Shown piece after piece: positions 26,028 to 37,918 of a stretch of 64,000 nucleotides of DNA (the stretch's first letter is position 1; the number at the start of each line of letters is the position of its first letter). This stretch comes from Vagococcus vulneris (GTDB lineage Bacteria > Bacillota > Bacilli > Lactobacillales > Vagococcaceae), in the NCBI RefSeq assembly GCF_003950515.1, contig NZ_NGJS01000010.1, positions 23,443 through 87,442 on the forward strand. Direction: 5' to 3'. The position numbers and the translations under genes are program-made. The notes under the pieces are model-generated. The model was not told the DNA's origin. It saw only the letters and a list, made by a program, of their open reading frames with translations, and searched no databases.

Positions 26028-27320
26028 ATGTTAGAACGTTATACAAGAAAAGAAATGGGAAATATTTGGACAGATAAAAATCGTTATCAAGCTTGGTTAG
26101 AGGTTGAGATTTTAGCCGCTGAAGCTTGGGCTGAACTTGGTGTAGTACCCAAAGAAGATGCAAAAAAAATTCGTGAAAATGCTAGCTTCGATATTCATCG
26201 AATTATAGAACTTGAAGTAGAAACTAGACATGATGTAGTGGCTTTTACAAGGACGGTCTCAGAAAGTCTAGGAGAAGAAAGAAAGTGGGTTCATTACGGA
26301 TTAACTAGTACTGATGTGGTAGATACTGCTTATGGTTATTTATTAAAACAAGCAAATGAAATTTTACGTAGGGACTTAAATAACTTTAAAGATATCTTAG
26401 CTGAAAAAGCAAAAGAACATAAACACACTGTTATGATGGGGAGAACTCACGGAGTTCATGCGGAACCAACAACATTTGGTCTAAAACTAGCTTTATGGTA
26501 TTCGGAAATGGAAAGAAATATTAAGCGTTTTGAACACGCAGCACGTGGTGTTGAAGCTGGCAAAGTAAGTGGAGCAGTTGGAACATTTGCCAATACACCT
26601 CCATATGTAGAAAAATATATTTGTCATCAGTTAGGTATTCGTGCTCAAGCTATTTCAACTCAAGTGTTACCTCGTGATTTGCATGCGGAATACTTGGCTT
26701 CAATAGCTTTAATTGCAACTAGTATTGAAAAATTCGCCACAGAAATAAGAGGACTTCAAAAATCAGAAATTCGTGAAGTAGAAGAATTTTTTGCAAAAGG
26801 TCAGAAAGGATCTTCTGCAATGCCTCATAAAAGAAATCCAATTGGCTCAGAGAATATGTCTGGTTTAGCACGTGTGATTCGAGGGCATATGGTTACAGCT
26901 TACGAAAATGTTTCTTTATGGCATGAAAGGGATATCTCGCACTCATCATCCGAGCGAATTATCATCCCTGACTCAACGATTCTTTTAAATTACATGCTAA
27001 ATCGTTTTGGTGACATTATCAAAAATCTAACTGTTTTCTCAAAAAATATGAAACGTAATATGGATGCAACTTTTGGATTAATCTACAGTCAACGAGTTTT
27101 ATTAAAACTAATAGATAAAGGCATGTCTCGTGAAGAAGCTTATGATTTAATTCAACCAAAAACAGCTATCTCTTGGAATCGACAAGTCCAATTTAGACCG
27201 CTATTAGAAGAAGATAAAAGAATCACATCTATTTTATCTAATGAAGAGATTGATGATGCTTTTGATTATAATTATCACATTAAGCAAGTTAACACAATTT
27301 TTGAGCGAGTAAAAATATAG
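26028..27320 (+). CDS. purB: Adenylosuccinate lyase PurB
   Basis: 430-aa fumarase/aspartase-superfamily lyase acting at SAICAR to AICAR and adenylosuccinate to AMP. Visible motifs are [30 protein letters not shown], and the signature loop [19 protein letters not shown] 26028 with GTGGGGAG upstream is chosen; an in-frame ATG at 26016 lies immediately after the purK stop and fits the family worse. It is the last gene of purEKB, and 790 nt of non-coding DNA follow before purC. Confidence 0.96.
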   Translation: MLERYTRKEMGNIWTDKNRYQAWLEVEILAAEAWAELGVVPKEDAKKIRENASFDIHRIIELEVETRHDVVAFTRTVSESLGEERKWVHYGLTSTDVVDTAYGYLLKQANEILRRDLNNFKDILAEKAKEHKHTVMMGRTHGVHAEPTTFGLKLALWYSEMERNIKRFEHAARGVEAGKVSGAVGTFANTPPYVEKYICHQLGIRAQAISTQVLPRDLHAEYLASIALIATSIEKFATEIRGLQKSEIREVEEFFAKGQKGSSAMPHKRNPIGSENMSGLARVIRGHMVTAYENVSLWHERDISHSSSERIIIPDSTILLNYMLNRFGDIIKNLTVFSKNMKRNMDATFGLIYSQRVLLKLIDKGMSREEAYDLIQPKTAISWNRQVQFRPLLEEDKRITSILSNEEIDDAFDYNYHIKQVNTIFERVKI

Positions 27321-27883
27321 CTCAATCGGTCACGCAAATTCTTCATCAAAGGTCTCTAGTGTGTTTAATTATATCAGAAAATAAAAAATGAATGAAATAG
27401 ATTAGATGGAAGATTAGATAATAAGAAATTATTGCTGGTTAATGTTTAGTAGGCTAATTTATATGATTTATATCTAATTAGTTTCTTTAATGAGAGAGAG
27501 AGCAACTTTAAAATTATCAGATTTTATTTTTAATAACAGAATTTTTCTAGGTGTCAATTAAATATGATAATTGGTGAAAATCGTTTTATTCTTGAGTTTG
27601 GTTAATTTTTTGTGATTATTAGGTAAGTTAAATTGCTTAAATAAGAAGAACAATTTCACAAAAAATAGTGAACATCCATCAAGCAAGAGTGAAAGCTCAG
27701 AAGAAAGTGGTAAAAATTATTAAAAAGACAGACTTCAATTATAATAATCAAAGCTAATAAAAGAATAAGTTGGAATTGTCAAATACAAGTTCGTCTTTAA
27801 TTCGAGATTTACTTTAAATTATTGAAGTTATTGTACTATTTTTATTGATGTATTATTGTATTATTTAAGAATAAAAACAAGTA
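27321..27883. other. AT-rich intergenic region after purB
   Basis: About 560 nt without a supported gene. At 27641-27721 there is a short Ser/Glu-rich open stretch (NSEHPSSKSESSEESGK), resembling the linker after a lipoprotein cysteine. Signal peptide and remaining domain are missing, so it is probably a relic. Confidence 0.45.
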
Positions 27884-27910
27884 AGAGCCTTTTTGTAGGC
27901 TCTTTTTTTG
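27884..27910 (+). terminator. Terminator before the purC promoter region
   Basis: AGAGCCT (27884-27890) / AGGCTCT (27897-27903), 6-nt loop, then TTTTTT. It would end transcription from purB. Confidence 0.8.
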
Positions 27911-27979
27911 TTCGCTTTTAAGGTATGAAAATAATCTTTTTTCCAAAAATATAAATAAACACGAATAAAAACGAACTAT
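27907..27979. promoter_or_regulatory. PurBoxes upstream of purC
   Basis: AAAAACGAACTAT (27967-27979) matches AWWWCCGAACWWT at 12 of 13 positions. A minus-strand copy, AAAAGCGAACAAA (27919-27907), matches at 11 of 13. A degenerate third core (ACGAATAAA) begins at 27961. The central G at 27973 is 76 nt upstream of the predicted start near 28049. Confidence 0.72.
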
Positions 27980-28013
27980 TATAAAAAATAAACGCTATAA
28001 TGTTAACTAAAAG

Positions 28014-28042
28014 TTGACTATCAGATTTTGACTTGGTACACT
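28014..28042 (+). promoter_or_regulatory. Promoter of purCSQLFMNHD
   Basis: TTGACT (28014-28019), 17-nt spacer, TACACT (28037-28042). The poor -10 fits a promoter that needs an activator. Confidence 0.6.
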
Positions 28043-28110
28043 TTGGATGAAAAGTCGAACAAAATTAATATTTTTTTTAAAAACGATCTTAAATAGGAGG
28101 TGAATACAAA

Positions 28111-28824
28111 GTGGTTTCAACTATTTTATATGAAGGTAAAGCTAAAAACGTACATTCAACAAAAAAAGGAAATGAACTTAGGCTGGAATATTTAGACCAA
28201 GCAACTGCTTTGAACGGTAAGAGGAAAGATAAAGTTGTCGGAAAAGGTTCTTTGAATAATAAAATTACATCTAATATTTTTTCTTTTTTATCTAAAAACA
28301 ATATAAATCATCATTGGATAGAGCAACTATCAGAAAACGAACAACTGGTAAAAAAGGTAGAAATTATTCCTTTAGAAGTTGTTCTTAGAAACATTGCGAC
28401 AGGAAGTTTTGTGAAGCGGTTGGGTGTTGAAGAAGGCTTAGAACTTACTACGCCAATTATTGAGTTTTATTACAAAAATGATGACTTAGATGATCCTTTT
28501 GTGAATAGTGATCATATCGAATTTTTAAAAATTGCTACAAACGAAGAGATTCTATTTTTAAGAGAGGAAACACTAAAAATAAATAAGTTGTTACAAGAGT
28601 TATTTTTATCAATCAATATTACTTTGGTAGATTTTAAATTAGAATTTGGAAAAGATTGTGATGGAACCATTATTTTGTCAGATGAAATAACACCAGATAC
28701 TTGTAGACTGTGGGACAAGGAAACAAGGGAATCGTTAGATAAGGACATTTATCGTAAAGACTTAGGAGAAATTGTTCCAATTTATACAGAAATTTTAAAA
28801 CGATTAAAAAAACGAGGAGAATAA
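28111..28824 (+). CDS. purC: SAICAR synthase PurC
   Basis: 237-aa phosphoribosylaminoimidazole-succinocarboxamide synthase, which joins CAIR and aspartate using ATP. Typical blocks are LYEGKAKNV at the N-terminus, PLEVVLRNIATGSFVKR, IVDFKLEFG-like (LVDFKLEFGKD) and SDEITPDTCRLWD. The start is GTG 28111, 8 nt after a perfect AGGAGGTG. It is the first gene of the second pur transcription unit, and purS follows after 2 nt. Confidence 0.96.
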   Translation: MVSTILYEGKAKNVHSTKKGNELRLEYLDQATALNGKRKDKVVGKGSLNNKITSNIFSFLSKNNINHHWIEQLSENEQLVKKVEIIPLEVVLRNIATGSFVKRLGVEEGLELTTPIIEFYYKNDDLDDPFVNSDHIEFLKIATNEEILFLREETLKINKLLQELFLSINITLVDFKLEFGKDCDGTIILSDEITPDTCRLWDKETRESLDKDIYRKDLGEIVPIYTEILKRLKKRGE

Positions 28825-28826
28825 AG

Positions 28827-29078
28827 ATGTTTAATATAAGGGTATATGTAAGTTACAAAGAATCTGTTTTAGATCCACAGGCAGAAGTTATTGAAAAAGC
28901 TATGAATCGCTTAAACCAGGGTGAAATTTCTCAAGTAAAAATTGGGAAGTTTTTTGATTTTTATGTAAAAGCAGAGACAAAAGAAGAAGCAATTAAAGCT
29001 GCCAAAGCTATTAGTGACCAATTATTGGCTAATGTTAATATGGAAAGTTATTATGTTGAATTATTGGAGGACAACTAA
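28827..29078 (+). CDS. purS: FGAM synthase subunit PurS
   Basis: 83-aa small subunit of phosphoribosylformylglycinamidine synthase. It has the family pattern [25 protein letters not shown] and a central KIGKFFDF. It bridges PurQ and PurL and helps pass ammonia between them. It lies between purC and purQ, the usual Gram-positive order, with AAGGAG-like RBS in the purC end. Confidence 0.95.
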   Translation: MFNIRVYVSYKESVLDPQAEVIEKAMNRLNQGEISQVKIGKFFDFYVKAETKEEAIKAAKAISDQLLANVNMESYYVELLEDN

Positions 29079-29079
29079 G

Positions 29080-29760
29080 ATGAAATTTGGTGTAATTGTT
29101 TTTCCAGGTTCTAACTGTGATATTGATTTGTTTTTAGCAATCAAAGAAGTGGTTAAAGAAGAAGTCGCTTATATTCCTCATACAGCTGATGATTTATCTG
29201 AGTTTGATGTAATTCTTATTCCTGGTGGCTTTTCTTATGGCGATTATCTAAGATGTGGGGCTATTGCCCGTTTTTCAAAAGTCATGAGAGCAGTCATGAA
29301 ATTCGCAAATGAAGGCAAACCAATTTTTGGTACTTGTAATGGTTTTCAAATTTTAACTGAAGCAGGACTTTTACCAGGAGCCCTCTTAAAAAATGATTCG
29401 TTGAAATTTGTGTGTAAAACTCAAGAAGTTAAAATAGCAAATAATCAAAGTTTATTTACATCATGCTATAAGAAAGGTGATGTATTAGAATTACCTATTG
29501 CTCATGGCGAAGGAAATTATTACTGTGATGAAGAAACTCTAGAAGAACTAAAAAGAAACAACCAAATTATTTTTACTTATGAAACAGAAAACCCAAATGG
29601 TAGTTTAGAAAATATTGCTGGAATTACAAATAAAAAAGGTAATGTATTAGGTATGATGCCCCATCCTGAACGTGCTTTAGAAGACTTATTAGGTAGTGAT
29701 TCGGGTAAAAAAATGTTTGAATCAGTTGTTGATTACGTAAGAAAGGTAAGGAACTCATAA
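29080..29760 (+). CDS. purQ: FGAM synthase glutaminase subunit PurQ
   Basis: 226-aa class I glutamine amidotransferase that supplies ammonia to PurL. N-terminal [13 protein letters not shown], oxyanion region [17 protein letters not shown], nucleophile Cys in GTCNGFQIL, and the His-Glu pair in [10 protein letters not shown] are all present. ATG 29080 lies 1 nt after the purS stop and follows GGAGG; an upstream in-frame start would lie inside purS. Its stop overlaps the purL ATG (TAATG). Confidence 0.96.
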   Translation: MKFGVIVFPGSNCDIDLFLAIKEVVKEEVAYIPHTADDLSEFDVILIPGGFSYGDYLRCGAIARFSKVMRAVMKFANEGKPIFGTCNGFQILTEAGLLPGALLKNDSLKFVCKTQEVKIANNQSLFTSCYKKGDVLELPIAHGEGNYYCDEETLEELKRNNQIIFTYETENPNGSLENIAGITNKKGNVLGMMPHPERALEDLLGSDSGKKMFESVVDYVRKVRNS

Positions 29761-31982
29761 TGGTATTTTTACATGAACCAACACCACAAGATATTAAAGA
29801 AAAAAAAATTTATGCTGAGTGGGGGTTAACAGATGAAGAGTATCGTTTGATTAGTGTAGATATCTTAGATCGTTTACCTAACTATACAGAAACTGGACTT
29901 TTTTCAGTGATGTGGAGTGAACATTGTTCTTATAAAAATAGTAAGCCTATTCTTAGAAAGTTTCCAACTACCGGGCTTCAAGTTCTTCAAGGACCTGGTG
30001 AGGGTGCAGGGATTGTTGATATTGGAGATAATTTAGCTGTTGTTTTTAAAGCTGAAAGTCATAATCACCCTTCAGCAGTTGAACCTTATGAAGGTGCAGC
30101 AACTGGTGTTGGAGGAATCATTCGTGATATTTTTAGCATGGGTGCTAGACCTATTGCTATATTAAATTCACTTCGTTTTGGGGAATTAATAACAGATAGA
30201 ACTAAATTTTTATTAGAGCAAGTAGTGTCAGGAATTGGAGGTTATGGTAACTGTATTGGTATTCCTACAGTTGGTGGTGAAATTGGATTTGATCCCTGCT
30301 ATGAAGGGAATCCGTTAGTAAATGCAATGTGTGTTGGTTTGATTGAACATAAAAATATTCAGAAAGGTCAAGCTAGGGGGGTCGATAATACAATTATGTA
30401 TGTTGGCGCTAAAACAGGGCGTGATGGAATTCATGGGGCAACTTTTGCTTCAGAAGAATTTACTGCAGGTGAAGAACAACAGCGTTCAGCTGTTCAAGTA
30501 GGTGACCCTTTCATGGAGAAATTATTAATGGAAGCATGTCTTGATTTAATCCTAAATCATTCTGATATTTTAGTAGGGATTCAAGATATGGGGGCAGCTG
30601 GTCTTGTATCATCAAGTAGTGAGATGGCCTCCAAAGCAGATTCTGGTTTGGAACTTTATTTAGATGATGTACCTCAAAGAGAAACGAATATGACACCTTA
30701 TGAAATGATGTTATCTGAGTCACAAGAAAGAATGTTGTTATGCATTAAAAAGGGCTCTGAATCACAAGTTATTGAATTATTTAAAAGATATGGCTTAGAA
30801 TCCGTTAATATTGGAAAAGTAACAGACGATAAACATTACCGTTTATTCCATAAAGGAATTCAAGTAGCAGATTTACCAGTAGATGCTTTAGCAGAAGAAG
30901 CACCAGAATATCAAAAAATTATGGCAGAACCAGCTAGAATAAAAGTATTCAGTCAATTGGAAAATTTTGTTCCTGAAATAAAAGAAGCTTCTGATGTGTT
31001 AATAAATCTACTACAACAACCCCAAATTGCCTCAAAAAAATTTATTTTTGAAACTTATGACTCTCAGGTAAGAACAAATACAGTTGTAGGACCTGGTAGT
31101 GATGCAGCTGTTTTACGTATTCGAGGAACTAATAAAGCTTTAGCTATGACAACAGATTGTAACAGTCGTTATCTATATCTAAATCCAAAAGTCGGTGGCA
31201 AGATGGCTGTTGCTGAAGCTGCGAGAAATATTGTTGCAAGTGGTGGGAAACCTCTAGCTATTACGGATTGTTTAAACTTTGGATCACCAGATAACCCAGA
31301 AAGCTTTTGGGAACTAAGCACATCAGCAGATGGTATTGCAGAGGCGTGTCGTGAGTTAGAAACACCAGTTATTTCAGGGAATGTCTCTTTATATAATGAA
31401 ACAAACGGACAATCAATTTATCCAACGCCAGTTATCGGAATGGTTGGGCTAGTTGAAGACTTAACTCATATTACTAGGCAAGATTTTAATGAGGTGGGGG
31501 ATTTGGTTTATATTATAGGTGAAACAAAAGCTGATTTTAATGGAACTGAAATTCAAAAAATGTTGACTGGAAAGGTTGAAGGTGTGCTAGCTGATTTTGA
31601 GTTAGAAGTTGAAAAGAGAAATCAAGATTTGTTATTTGAAAGTATTCAAAAAGGATTAATTGAAAGTGCCCATGATTGTTCAGAAGGTGGCTTAGGAGTT
31701 GCATTAATAGAATCATGTTTTAAAAATCGACTTGGTTTTAAGGGGACGTTTCAACAGGAAGCAAATTACTTATTTGCAGAAACTCCTTCTCGTTTTGTTG
31801 TATCAATCAAAAGTAAAAATCAAGAAGAGTTTGAATTGTTGATGGGAAGTGTGGCGACATTAATTGGAGAGATAGTTGAAACTCCAAGTTTTAATTTAGT
31901 ATGTCGTGACCAAAAAATAATCGTTAATATAGATGAGGCCAAAAAATTATGGGAGGAAGCCATTCCATGTCTTATGAGGTAA
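29760..31982 (+). CDS. purL: FGAM synthase subunit PurL
   Basis: 740-aa large subunit of phosphoribosylformylglycinamidine synthase, the small-type PurL used with PurQ and PurS. It shows [57 protein letters not shown] and [14 protein letters not shown]. It converts FGAR plus ammonia and ATP to FGAM. It overlaps purQ by one base and purF by 16 bases. Confidence 0.97.
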   Translation: MVFLHEPTPQDIKEKKIYAEWGLTDEEYRLISVDILDRLPNYTETGLFSVMWSEHCSYKNSKPILRKFPTTGLQVLQGPGEGAGIVDIGDNLAVVFKAESHNHPSAVEPYEGAATGVGGIIRDIFSMGARPIAILNSLRFGELITDRTKFLLEQVVSGIGGYGNCIGIPTVGGEIGFDPCYEGNPLVNAMCVGLIEHKNIQKGQARGVDNTIMYVGAKTGRDGIHGATFASEEFTAGEEQQRSAVQVGDPFMEKLLMEACLDLILNHSDILVGIQDMGAAGLVSSSSEMASKADSGLELYLDDVPQRETNMTPYEMMLSESQERMLLCIKKGSESQVIELFKRYGLESVNIGKVTDDKHYRLFHKGIQVADLPVDALAEEAPEYQKIMAEPARIKVFSQLENFVPEIKEASDVLINLLQQPQIASKKFIFETYDSQVRTNTVVGPGSDAAVLRIRGTNKALAMTTDCNSRYLYLNPKVGGKMAVAEAARNIVASGGKPLAITDCLNFGSPDNPESFWELSTSADGIAEACRELETPVISGNVSLYNETNGQSIYPTPVIGMVGLVEDLTHITRQDFNEVGDLVYIIGETKADFNGTEIQKMLTGKVEGVLADFELEVEKRNQDLLFESIQKGLIESAHDCSEGGLGVALIESCFKNRLGFKGTFQQEANYLFAETPSRFVVSIKSKNQEEFELLMGSVATLIGEIVETPSFNLVCRDQKIIVNIDEAKKLWEEAIPCLMR

Positions 31983-33391
31983 AAGGATTAAATGAAGAAT
32001 GTGGTATTTTTGGCATTTGGGGACATCAAGATGCGGCTAAAGTAACCTACTTTGGTTTACATGCCCTTCAACACCGTGGTCAGGAAGGTGCAGGGATTGT
32101 TGCTAATGATCAAGGTAAGTTAAAAGGTTACCGTAATTTAGGGTTATTAGCAGAAGTTTTTGATTCACCCGAACATTTGGAAGATTTAACTGGAAAAGCA
32201 GCCATTGGTCATGTTAGATACGGAACATCTGGCTCAGGAGGTATTAATAATATTCAACCATTTTTATTTAAGTTTTATGATGGTGATTTTGCATTAGCTC
32301 ATAATGGGAATTTAGTAAATGCCAAAAATTTACGTCAAGAAGTGGAAAAAACAGGTGGTATTTTTCATTCAAACTCAGATACTGAAATATTAATGCATTT
32401 AATTAGAAAAAGTGCGGCTTTAAATTTTAAAGATCGTTTAAAAGAAGCATTGAATCAAATTAAAGGTGGGTTTGCTTATTTGTTACTTACGGAAGATGCG
32501 ATGTATGTGACTCTTGACCCTAATGCCTTTAGGCCTTTAGCTATTGGGCAAATGAAAAGTGGGGACTATGTTGTAGCCAGTGAAACTTGTGCTTTAGATA
32601 CGGTTGGTGCAACTTTTGTTCGTGATGTAGAGCCTGGTGAACTAATAACTATTACTGACTTTGGTATGGAGCTCGATACTTATACAGATGAAACTCAGTA
32701 TTCAATTTGTGCTATGGAGTATATCTACTTTGCAAGACCGGATTCAAATATCAAAGGGGTTAATGTTCATTCAGCAAGAAAGAATATGGGTAAAAAATTA
32801 GCAAAAGAATATCCCGCTGAAGCAGATATGGTTATTGGTGTGCCAAACTCCTCGCTTTCAGCAGCAAGTGGTTATGCTGAAGCTAGTGGTATTCCCTATG
32901 AAATGGGTTTAATCAAAAATCAATATGTAGGTAGAACTTTTATTCAACCCACTCAGGAACTACGTGAGGAAGGTGTTCGTATGAAACTTTCTGCTGTTCG
33001 TGGTGTTGTAGAAGGTCAAAGAATTGTTTTAGTAGATGATAGTATAGTTCGTGGGACAACGATTCGCCGAATTGTTAAATTACTTAAGAATGCGGGGGCT
33101 AAGGAAGTTCATGTTAGAATCAGTGCCCCTCCTTTAAAATATCCTTGTTTTTATGGAATTGATATTGAAAATAAAAAAGAATTAATTGCTGCCAATTTAA
33201 GTATTTCAGAAATTAAAGATGAGATCGGTGCTGATTCTTTAGATTTTTTAAGTGAAGAAGGTTTAGTTGAAGCAATTGGATTAAACTTAGATGCTCCTTA
33301 CACAGGTCTTTGTATGGCGTATTTTAATGGTGATTATCCAACAAAGTTATATGATTATGAATCTAATTTATTAGTTGAGCAAGGAGTGTAG
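31967..33391 (+). CDS. purF: Amidophosphoribosyltransferase PurF
   Basis: 474-aa first enzyme of purine synthesis, transferring ammonia from glutamine to PRPP. A short propeptide precedes the catalytic Cys in [11 protein letters not shown], as in the Bacillus-type enzyme. The PRPP-binding [16 protein letters not shown] motif ([16 protein letters not shown]) and a region for the 4Fe-4S cluster ([14 protein letters not shown]-terminal TGLCMAYF) are visible. ATG 31967 follows GGGAGGAAG within the end of purL. Confidence 0.96.
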   Translation: MSYEVKGLNEECGIFGIWGHQDAAKVTYFGLHALQHRGQEGAGIVANDQGKLKGYRNLGLLAEVFDSPEHLEDLTGKAAIGHVRYGTSGSGGINNIQPFLFKFYDGDFALAHNGNLVNAKNLRQEVEKTGGIFHSNSDTEILMHLIRKSAALNFKDRLKEALNQIKGGFAYLLLTEDAMYVTLDPNAFRPLAIGQMKSGDYVVASETCALDTVGATFVRDVEPGELITITDFGMELDTYTDETQYSICAMEYIYFARPDSNIKGVNVHSARKNMGKKLAKEYPAEADMVIGVPNSSLSAASGYAEASGIPYEMGLIKNQYVGRTFIQPTQELREEGVRMKLSAVRGVVEGQRIVLVDDSIVRGTTIRRIVKLLKNAGAKEVHVRISAPPLKYPCFYGIDIENKKELIAANLSISEIKDEIGADSLDFLSEEGLVEAIGLNLDAPYTGLCMAYFNGDYPTKLYDYESNLLVEQGV

Positions 33392-33393
33392 AA

Positions 33394-34440
33394 ATGGAGA
33401 ATGCCTACAAACAAGCAGGTGTAGATGTTGAGGCCGGTTATGAAGTTGTATCTAGAATCAAAGAGTACGCTAAACGAACTGAACGATTAGGTGTTATGGG
33501 AGCAATAGGCGGATTTGGAGGATGTTTTGATTTAAGTCAAATTCATGTAAAAAATCCAGTTCTTGTATCAGGAACAGATGGTGTGGGAACTAAACTTCTA
33601 CTAGCAATCGAAGCAGACAAGCATGACACAATTGGGGTTGATTGTGTGGCTATGTGTGTGAATGATATTTTAGCTCAAGGAGCAACTCCACTTTATTTTT
33701 TAGATTATTTAGCAATAGGGAAAAATAATCCCCAAAAAATTGAAGAAATTATTGTTGGTATTTCTGATGGTTGTGTTCAAAGTAATATGGCTTTAATTGG
33801 CGGAGAGACTGCTGAAATGCCTGGAATGTATCCTGACGAAGAATATGATTTAGCTGGTTTTTCAGTAGGAGTAGCTGAAAAAGAATCTTTATTAACACCA
33901 GAAAAAGTTCAAGATGGAGATGTTTTAATTGGTTTACCGTCAACAGGTATTCACTCTAATGGTTTTTCATTAGTTAGAAAGATATTTTTTAAAGATAATG
34001 AGTATACTTTAGATACTAGATTTGATGAATTAGACAATAAAACATTAAAAGAAGTTCTGCTTGAACCTACCAAAATTTATGTTAAAAGTGTCTTACCTCT
34101 AGTTGAGAAACAGTTAGTTAATGGTATCACTCATGTGACGGGTGGTGGTTTTGTAGAAAACCTACCGCGAATGTTAACTAAGGATCTATGTGTTGAAATT
34201 AATATAGGGTCATGGGATATTCCTCCTGTGTTCTCACTTATGGAAAAAATAGGCAAATTAAAGCCTTCTGAAATGTATGAGATTTTTAATATGGGAATTG
34301 GTATGATATTAGCTGTTTCACCCCGAAAAATCGAACAAGTAAAAAAACAGTTAGCACAAGAAAAAGAACATTTTTTTGAAATTGGAAAAGTTGTTTTGAA
34401 AGAAGAAAAAGCACTGATTTTTAACGAGGATAACCTATGA
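33394..34440 (+). CDS. purM: AIR synthase PurM
   Basis: 348-aa phosphoribosylformylglycinamidine cyclo-ligase. Motifs include [15 protein letters not shown] at the N-terminus, [42 protein letters not shown] and [11 protein letters not shown], followed by [15 protein letters not shown]. It makes AIR from FGAM. It overlaps purN by four bases (ATGA). Confidence 0.97.
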   Translation: MENAYKQAGVDVEAGYEVVSRIKEYAKRTERLGVMGAIGGFGGCFDLSQIHVKNPVLVSGTDGVGTKLLLAIEADKHDTIGVDCVAMCVNDILAQGATPLYFLDYLAIGKNNPQKIEEIIVGISDGCVQSNMALIGGETAEMPGMYPDEEYDLAGFSVGVAEKESLLTPEKVQDGDVLIGLPSTGIHSNGFSLVRKIFFKDNEYTLDTRFDELDNKTLKEVLLEPTKIYVKSVLPLVEKQLVNGITHVTGGGFVENLPRMLTKDLCVEINIGSWDIPPVFSLMEKIGKLKPSEMYEIFNMGIGMILAVSPRKIEQVKKQLAQEKEHFFEIGKVVLKEEKALIFNEDNL

Positions 34441-35012
34441 GAGTAGCAATTTTTGCCTCAGGAAGTGGTTCTAACTTTCAAGCTTTGGTCGAGAGCTTTA
34501 ACAAGCATGAAATACCAGGTAAACTAATTTGCTTATTCTGTGATCAAGAGAAAGCATATGTAATTAAAAGAGCACAGAAAGCAAAAGTACCATATTTTGT
34601 TTTACCAAAGAAAAAGACACAGACTAAAACTGATTATGAAAAACAAATCATTCATTTTTTAAGAGAAGCAAAAATTGATTTAATTTGCTTAGCTGGCTAT
34701 ATGAAAATTTTAGGTAAAGAAATACTTGAGGCTTATCCTAATCGAATTATTAATATTCATCCATCTCTGTTGCCTAAGTTTAAGGGAGTACACAGTATTG
34801 AGCAGTTTTATAACTCTTCTGAAAAAGAAACGGGAATTACGATTCATTTAGTGGATAAAGGAATAGATACAGGACCGATTATATTTCAAAAAAAAATTAT
34901 CTGCCGAGAACAAGAAAGTTTAGAAGACTTAACGGAAAGAATACATGAATTGGAACATGCATATTATCCAAAAGTTATTGCAAAATTTATAAGGGAGAAT
35001 GTAGAGAGATGA
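34437..35012 (+). CDS. purN: GAR formyltransferase PurN
   Basis: 191-aa phosphoribosylglycinamide formyltransferase using 10-formyl-THF. N-terminal [11 protein letters not shown], the folate/catalytic blocks LAGYMKIL and [12 protein letters not shown], and the [11 protein letters not shown] motif with active-site Asp are visible. Overlaps of 4 nt with both purM and purH indicate strong translational coupling. Its cofactor would be supplied by Fhs. Confidence 0.96.
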   Translation: MRVAIFASGSGSNFQALVESFNKHEIPGKLICLFCDQEKAYVIKRAQKAKVPYFVLPKKKTQTKTDYEKQIIHFLREAKIDLICLAGYMKILGKEILEAYPNRIINIHPSLLPKFKGVHSIEQFYNSSEKETGITIHLVDKGIDTGPIIFQKKIICREQESLEDLTERIHELEHAYYPKVIAKFIRENVER

Positions 35013-36550
35013 CAATCAAACGGGCACTAATTAGCGTTTCAGATAAAACTAATGTTGTAGAATTTTCAAAAAAATTAAGAATATTAGGTTATGAAATTAT
35101 TTCAACAGGAGGTACACAACGGGTTTTGGAAGAAGCAGGTGTTGTAACTGTAAATATTGAAGATGTCACGCATTTTCCTGAAATACTAGATGGTCGCGTA
35201 AAAACGCTACACCCGATGATTCATGGAGGTTTACTTGGGAAAAGAGGTCTAAAAACTCATATTCAAACAATGAAAGAACATAATATCATGCCCATTGATC
35301 TAGTCTGTGTTAATCTATATCCCTTTAAAGAAACATTAGAAACATCGAGCGTTTCTGAAGATGAAATCATTGAAAATATAGATATTGGTGGCCCTAGTAT
35401 GCTAAGAAGTGCAGGTAAAAATTTTGAAAGTGTGACAGTTGTTGTTGAGGCAAGTGACTATGAAAAGATTTTAGCTGAAATCAAAGAGTTTAAAAATACC
35501 ACTTTAGAAACTAGAAAAAAATTAGCTGCTAAAGCTTTTAGACACACAGCTAGCTACGATGCTTTAATTGCAGATTATTTAACAAAATCAGTAGGAATAG
35601 AAGAACCTGAAGATTTAAATTTAACATTTGAGTTACAACAGTCACTTCGCTACGGAGAAAATGGTCATCAAAAAGCCAGCTTTTATGCTGATAAACAAAG
35701 GAAGGCTTACACTATTTCGTCAGCTAAACAACTTCACGGAAAAGAATTGTCATTTAATAATATTAAAGATGCAGATGCTTGTTTACGTATTATTAGAGAA
35801 TTTGAAACCCCTGCAGCTGTGGCTGTTAAACACATGAACCCTTGTGGAATTGGACTCGGAGAAACTATTTTTGAAGCTTTTAGTTATGCTTATGAAAGTG
35901 ATCCGGTTTCAATTTTTGGTGGCATTATTGCTTTAAATAGAGAAGTTGATTTAGAAACAGCAGAAAAATTAAGTCATATTTTCTTAGAAATTATTATTGC
36001 ACCAAGTTTTTCAAAAAAAGCTTTTGAATTACTTAGCCAAAAGAAAAATATTCGTTTACTAATTCTTGATATGACAAATACGTCTGTGGCTGGTGGTAAA
36101 GAATATACTTCTGTATTAGGTGGTCTACTTATTCAAGAGCATGATGATATAAAAGAAACTAAGCAAAATTTTGAAGTCATGACAAAACGTGAGCCAACAA
36201 AAGAAGAATGGGACGCTTTAATTTTCGCATATAAGGCAGTTAAACATGTTAAAAGTAATGCCATTGTAGTTGCTAATAATCATCAAACACTGGGTATTGG
36301 AGCAGGTCAAATGAACCGTGTAGGCTCAGTCCAAATTGCCATTAATCAAGCAAAGGAAAGACTAGATGGCGCTGTTCTTTCTAGTGATGCTTTTTTTCCA
36401 ATGTCTGATAGTGTTGAAATTATAGGAGAAGCTGGTATTAAAGCGATTATTCAACCAGGTGGTAGTATTAGAGATCAAGAATCTATTGATATGGCGGATA
36501 AATACGATATTGCCATGGTTTTTACAAAGGTCAGACACTTTAAACATTAA
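35009..36550 (+). CDS. purH: Bifunctional AICAR transformylase/IMP cyclohydrolase PurH
   Basis: 513 aa. The N-terminal IMP cyclohydrolase part ([33 protein letters not shown]) is followed by the AICAR transformylase part with [32 protein letters not shown] and [10 protein letters not shown]. It carries out the last two steps to IMP. It overlaps purN and is followed by purD after 12 nt. Confidence 0.97.
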   Translation: MTIKRALISVSDKTNVVEFSKKLRILGYEIISTGGTQRVLEEAGVVTVNIEDVTHFPEILDGRVKTLHPMIHGGLLGKRGLKTHIQTMKEHNIMPIDLVCVNLYPFKETLETSSVSEDEIIENIDIGGPSMLRSAGKNFESVTVVVEASDYEKILAEIKEFKNTTLETRKKLAAKAFRHTASYDALIADYLTKSVGIEEPEDLNLTFELQQSLRYGENGHQKASFYADKQRKAYTISSAKQLHGKELSFNNIKDADACLRIIREFETPAAVAVKHMNPCGIGLGETIFEAFSYAYESDPVSIFGGIIALNREVDLETAEKLSHIFLEIIIAPSFSKKAFELLSQKKNIRLLILDMTNTSVAGGKEYTSVLGGLLIQEHDDIKETKQNFEVMTKREPTKEEWDALIFAYKAVKHVKSNAIVVANNHQTLGIGAGQMNRVGSVQIAINQAKERLDGAVLSSDAFFPMSDSVEIIGEAGIKAIIQPGGSIRDQESIDMADKYDIAMVFTKVRHFKH

Positions 36551-36562
36551 AAGGAGATAACC

Positions 36563-37834
36563 ATGAAACGAAATATTTTAGTTATTGGTAGTGGTGGTCG
36601 CGAACATGCTATATGTAAAAAATTCTTAGACAGTTCTAAAGTAAATCAAGTTTTTTGCGCAAAAGGTAATGATGGTATGAAGATTGACGGTATTCAAGTT
36701 GTTGATATTTTAGAAAATAAGCATGAAGAGCTAATAAATTTTGCTAAAGAGAGAAAAATTGATTGGGTACTGATTGGGCCAGAAAATCCTTTAATGAATG
36801 GTTTGGTAGATGATTTTGAGGATTCAGGTATAAAAGCTTTTGGACCCAAAAAATCGGCTGCTTTGATAGAGGGGTCTAAGGAATTTGCTAAAGAATTAAT
36901 GACTAAATTTAATATTCCTACCGCTGAGTATAAGAGTTTTTCTGATTTTAATCTAGCTTATGAATATGTAAAAAATAATTCTCTACCAATTGTGATTAAA
37001 GCAGATGGTCTTGCTGCAGGAAAAGGTGTGGTGATTGCTGAAACTTATAAAGAAGCCAAACATGCTTTAAAAGAAATGCTTGTGAAGAACACCTTTAATA
37101 ATGAATCACCAAAAGTTGTGATCGAGGAATTCTTGGTAGGTGAAGAACTCTCATTATTGTCTTTTGTCAATGAAACTGGCATATATCCTATGGCGACAGC
37201 TAAGGATTACAAGGCTATTTTTGATAATAATAAAGGCCCAAACACCGGTGGTATGGGTGCCTATAGCCCAGTAGAATATGTCACAGAAGAGATAGAAGAG
37301 AGGGTTCTTGAAACAATTATTAAACCAACTATCAATGGAATGAAAAGTATAGGAACACCTTTTACAGGTGTTTTATATACTGGATTAATATTAACAACTA
37401 ATGGACCCAAAGTAATTGAGTACAATGCTCGTTTTGGTGATCCGGAAACACAGGTTTTATTAGAAAGACTTGATTCTGATTTGATAGAAGTAATTGAAAG
37501 CCTACTTAATAATAAAGAACCGGTGATTAAATGGAAAGAAGCAGGTGTCACTCTAGGTGTTGTTGTTTCTGCTAAAGGCTATCCAAACGATTATGAAACA
37601 GATATAAGTTTGCCAAATTTTAAAAAGAATAACACAATAAAAATTTTTTACTCAGGTGTAAAAGAAAAAAACCAAAGATTATTTTCAGATAGTGGTCGAG
37701 TTTTTCTTGTTACTTGTAGTGATGTGTCACAAGAAAAAGCACAAGAAAAAGTTTATACGTGGCTTAATGAACAAAACCTATCATCATTTTATTATCGACA
37801 TGATATAGGTGGAACTATTAAAAAAACAAACTAG
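36563..37834 (+). CDS. purD: GAR synthetase PurD
   Basis: 423-aa ATP-grasp phosphoribosylamine-glycine ligase. It has the N-terminal VIGSGGREHAI, IGPENPLMNGLVDD, KADGLAAGKGVVIA, GPNTGGMGAYSP, and the metal-site EYNARFGDPETQ. It makes GAR from PRA and glycine. RBS AAGGAG 6 nt upstream. It is the last gene of the pur cluster, and three successive hairpins follow. Confidence 0.97.
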   Translation: MKRNILVIGSGGREHAICKKFLDSSKVNQVFCAKGNDGMKIDGIQVVDILENKHEELINFAKERKIDWVLIGPENPLMNGLVDDFEDSGIKAFGPKKSAALIEGSKEFAKELMTKFNIPTAEYKSFSDFNLAYEYVKNNSLPIVIKADGLAAGKGVVIAETYKEAKHALKEMLVKNTFNNESPKVVIEEFLVGEELSLLSFVNETGIYPMATAKDYKAIFDNNKGPNTGGMGAYSPVEYVTEEIEERVLETIIKPTINGMKSIGTPFTGVLYTGLILTTNGPKVIEYNARFGDPETQVLLERLDSDLIEVIESLLNNKEPVIKWKEAGVTLGVVVSAKGYPNDYETDISLPNFKKNNTIKIFYSGVKEKNQRLFSDSGRVFLVTCSDVSQEKAQEKVYTWLNEQNLSSFYYRHDIGGTIKKTN

Positions 37835-37880
37835 CTATTTTTAAAGAGTAATTAATTTATTTTTTATCTGTATAATTTTT

Positions 37881-37918
37881 GATGTAGATGAAGAAATTTA
37901 TCTACATCTATTTTTTTA
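37881..37918 (+). terminator. Terminator of the pur cluster
   Basis: GATGTAGAT (37881-37889) / ATCTACATC (37900-37908), then TATTTTTTT. Confidence 0.8.

Noticed and set aside
28020..28110. Possible purine riboswitch before purC
   Set aside because: No conserved aptamer core or terminator in the 60-nt leader.
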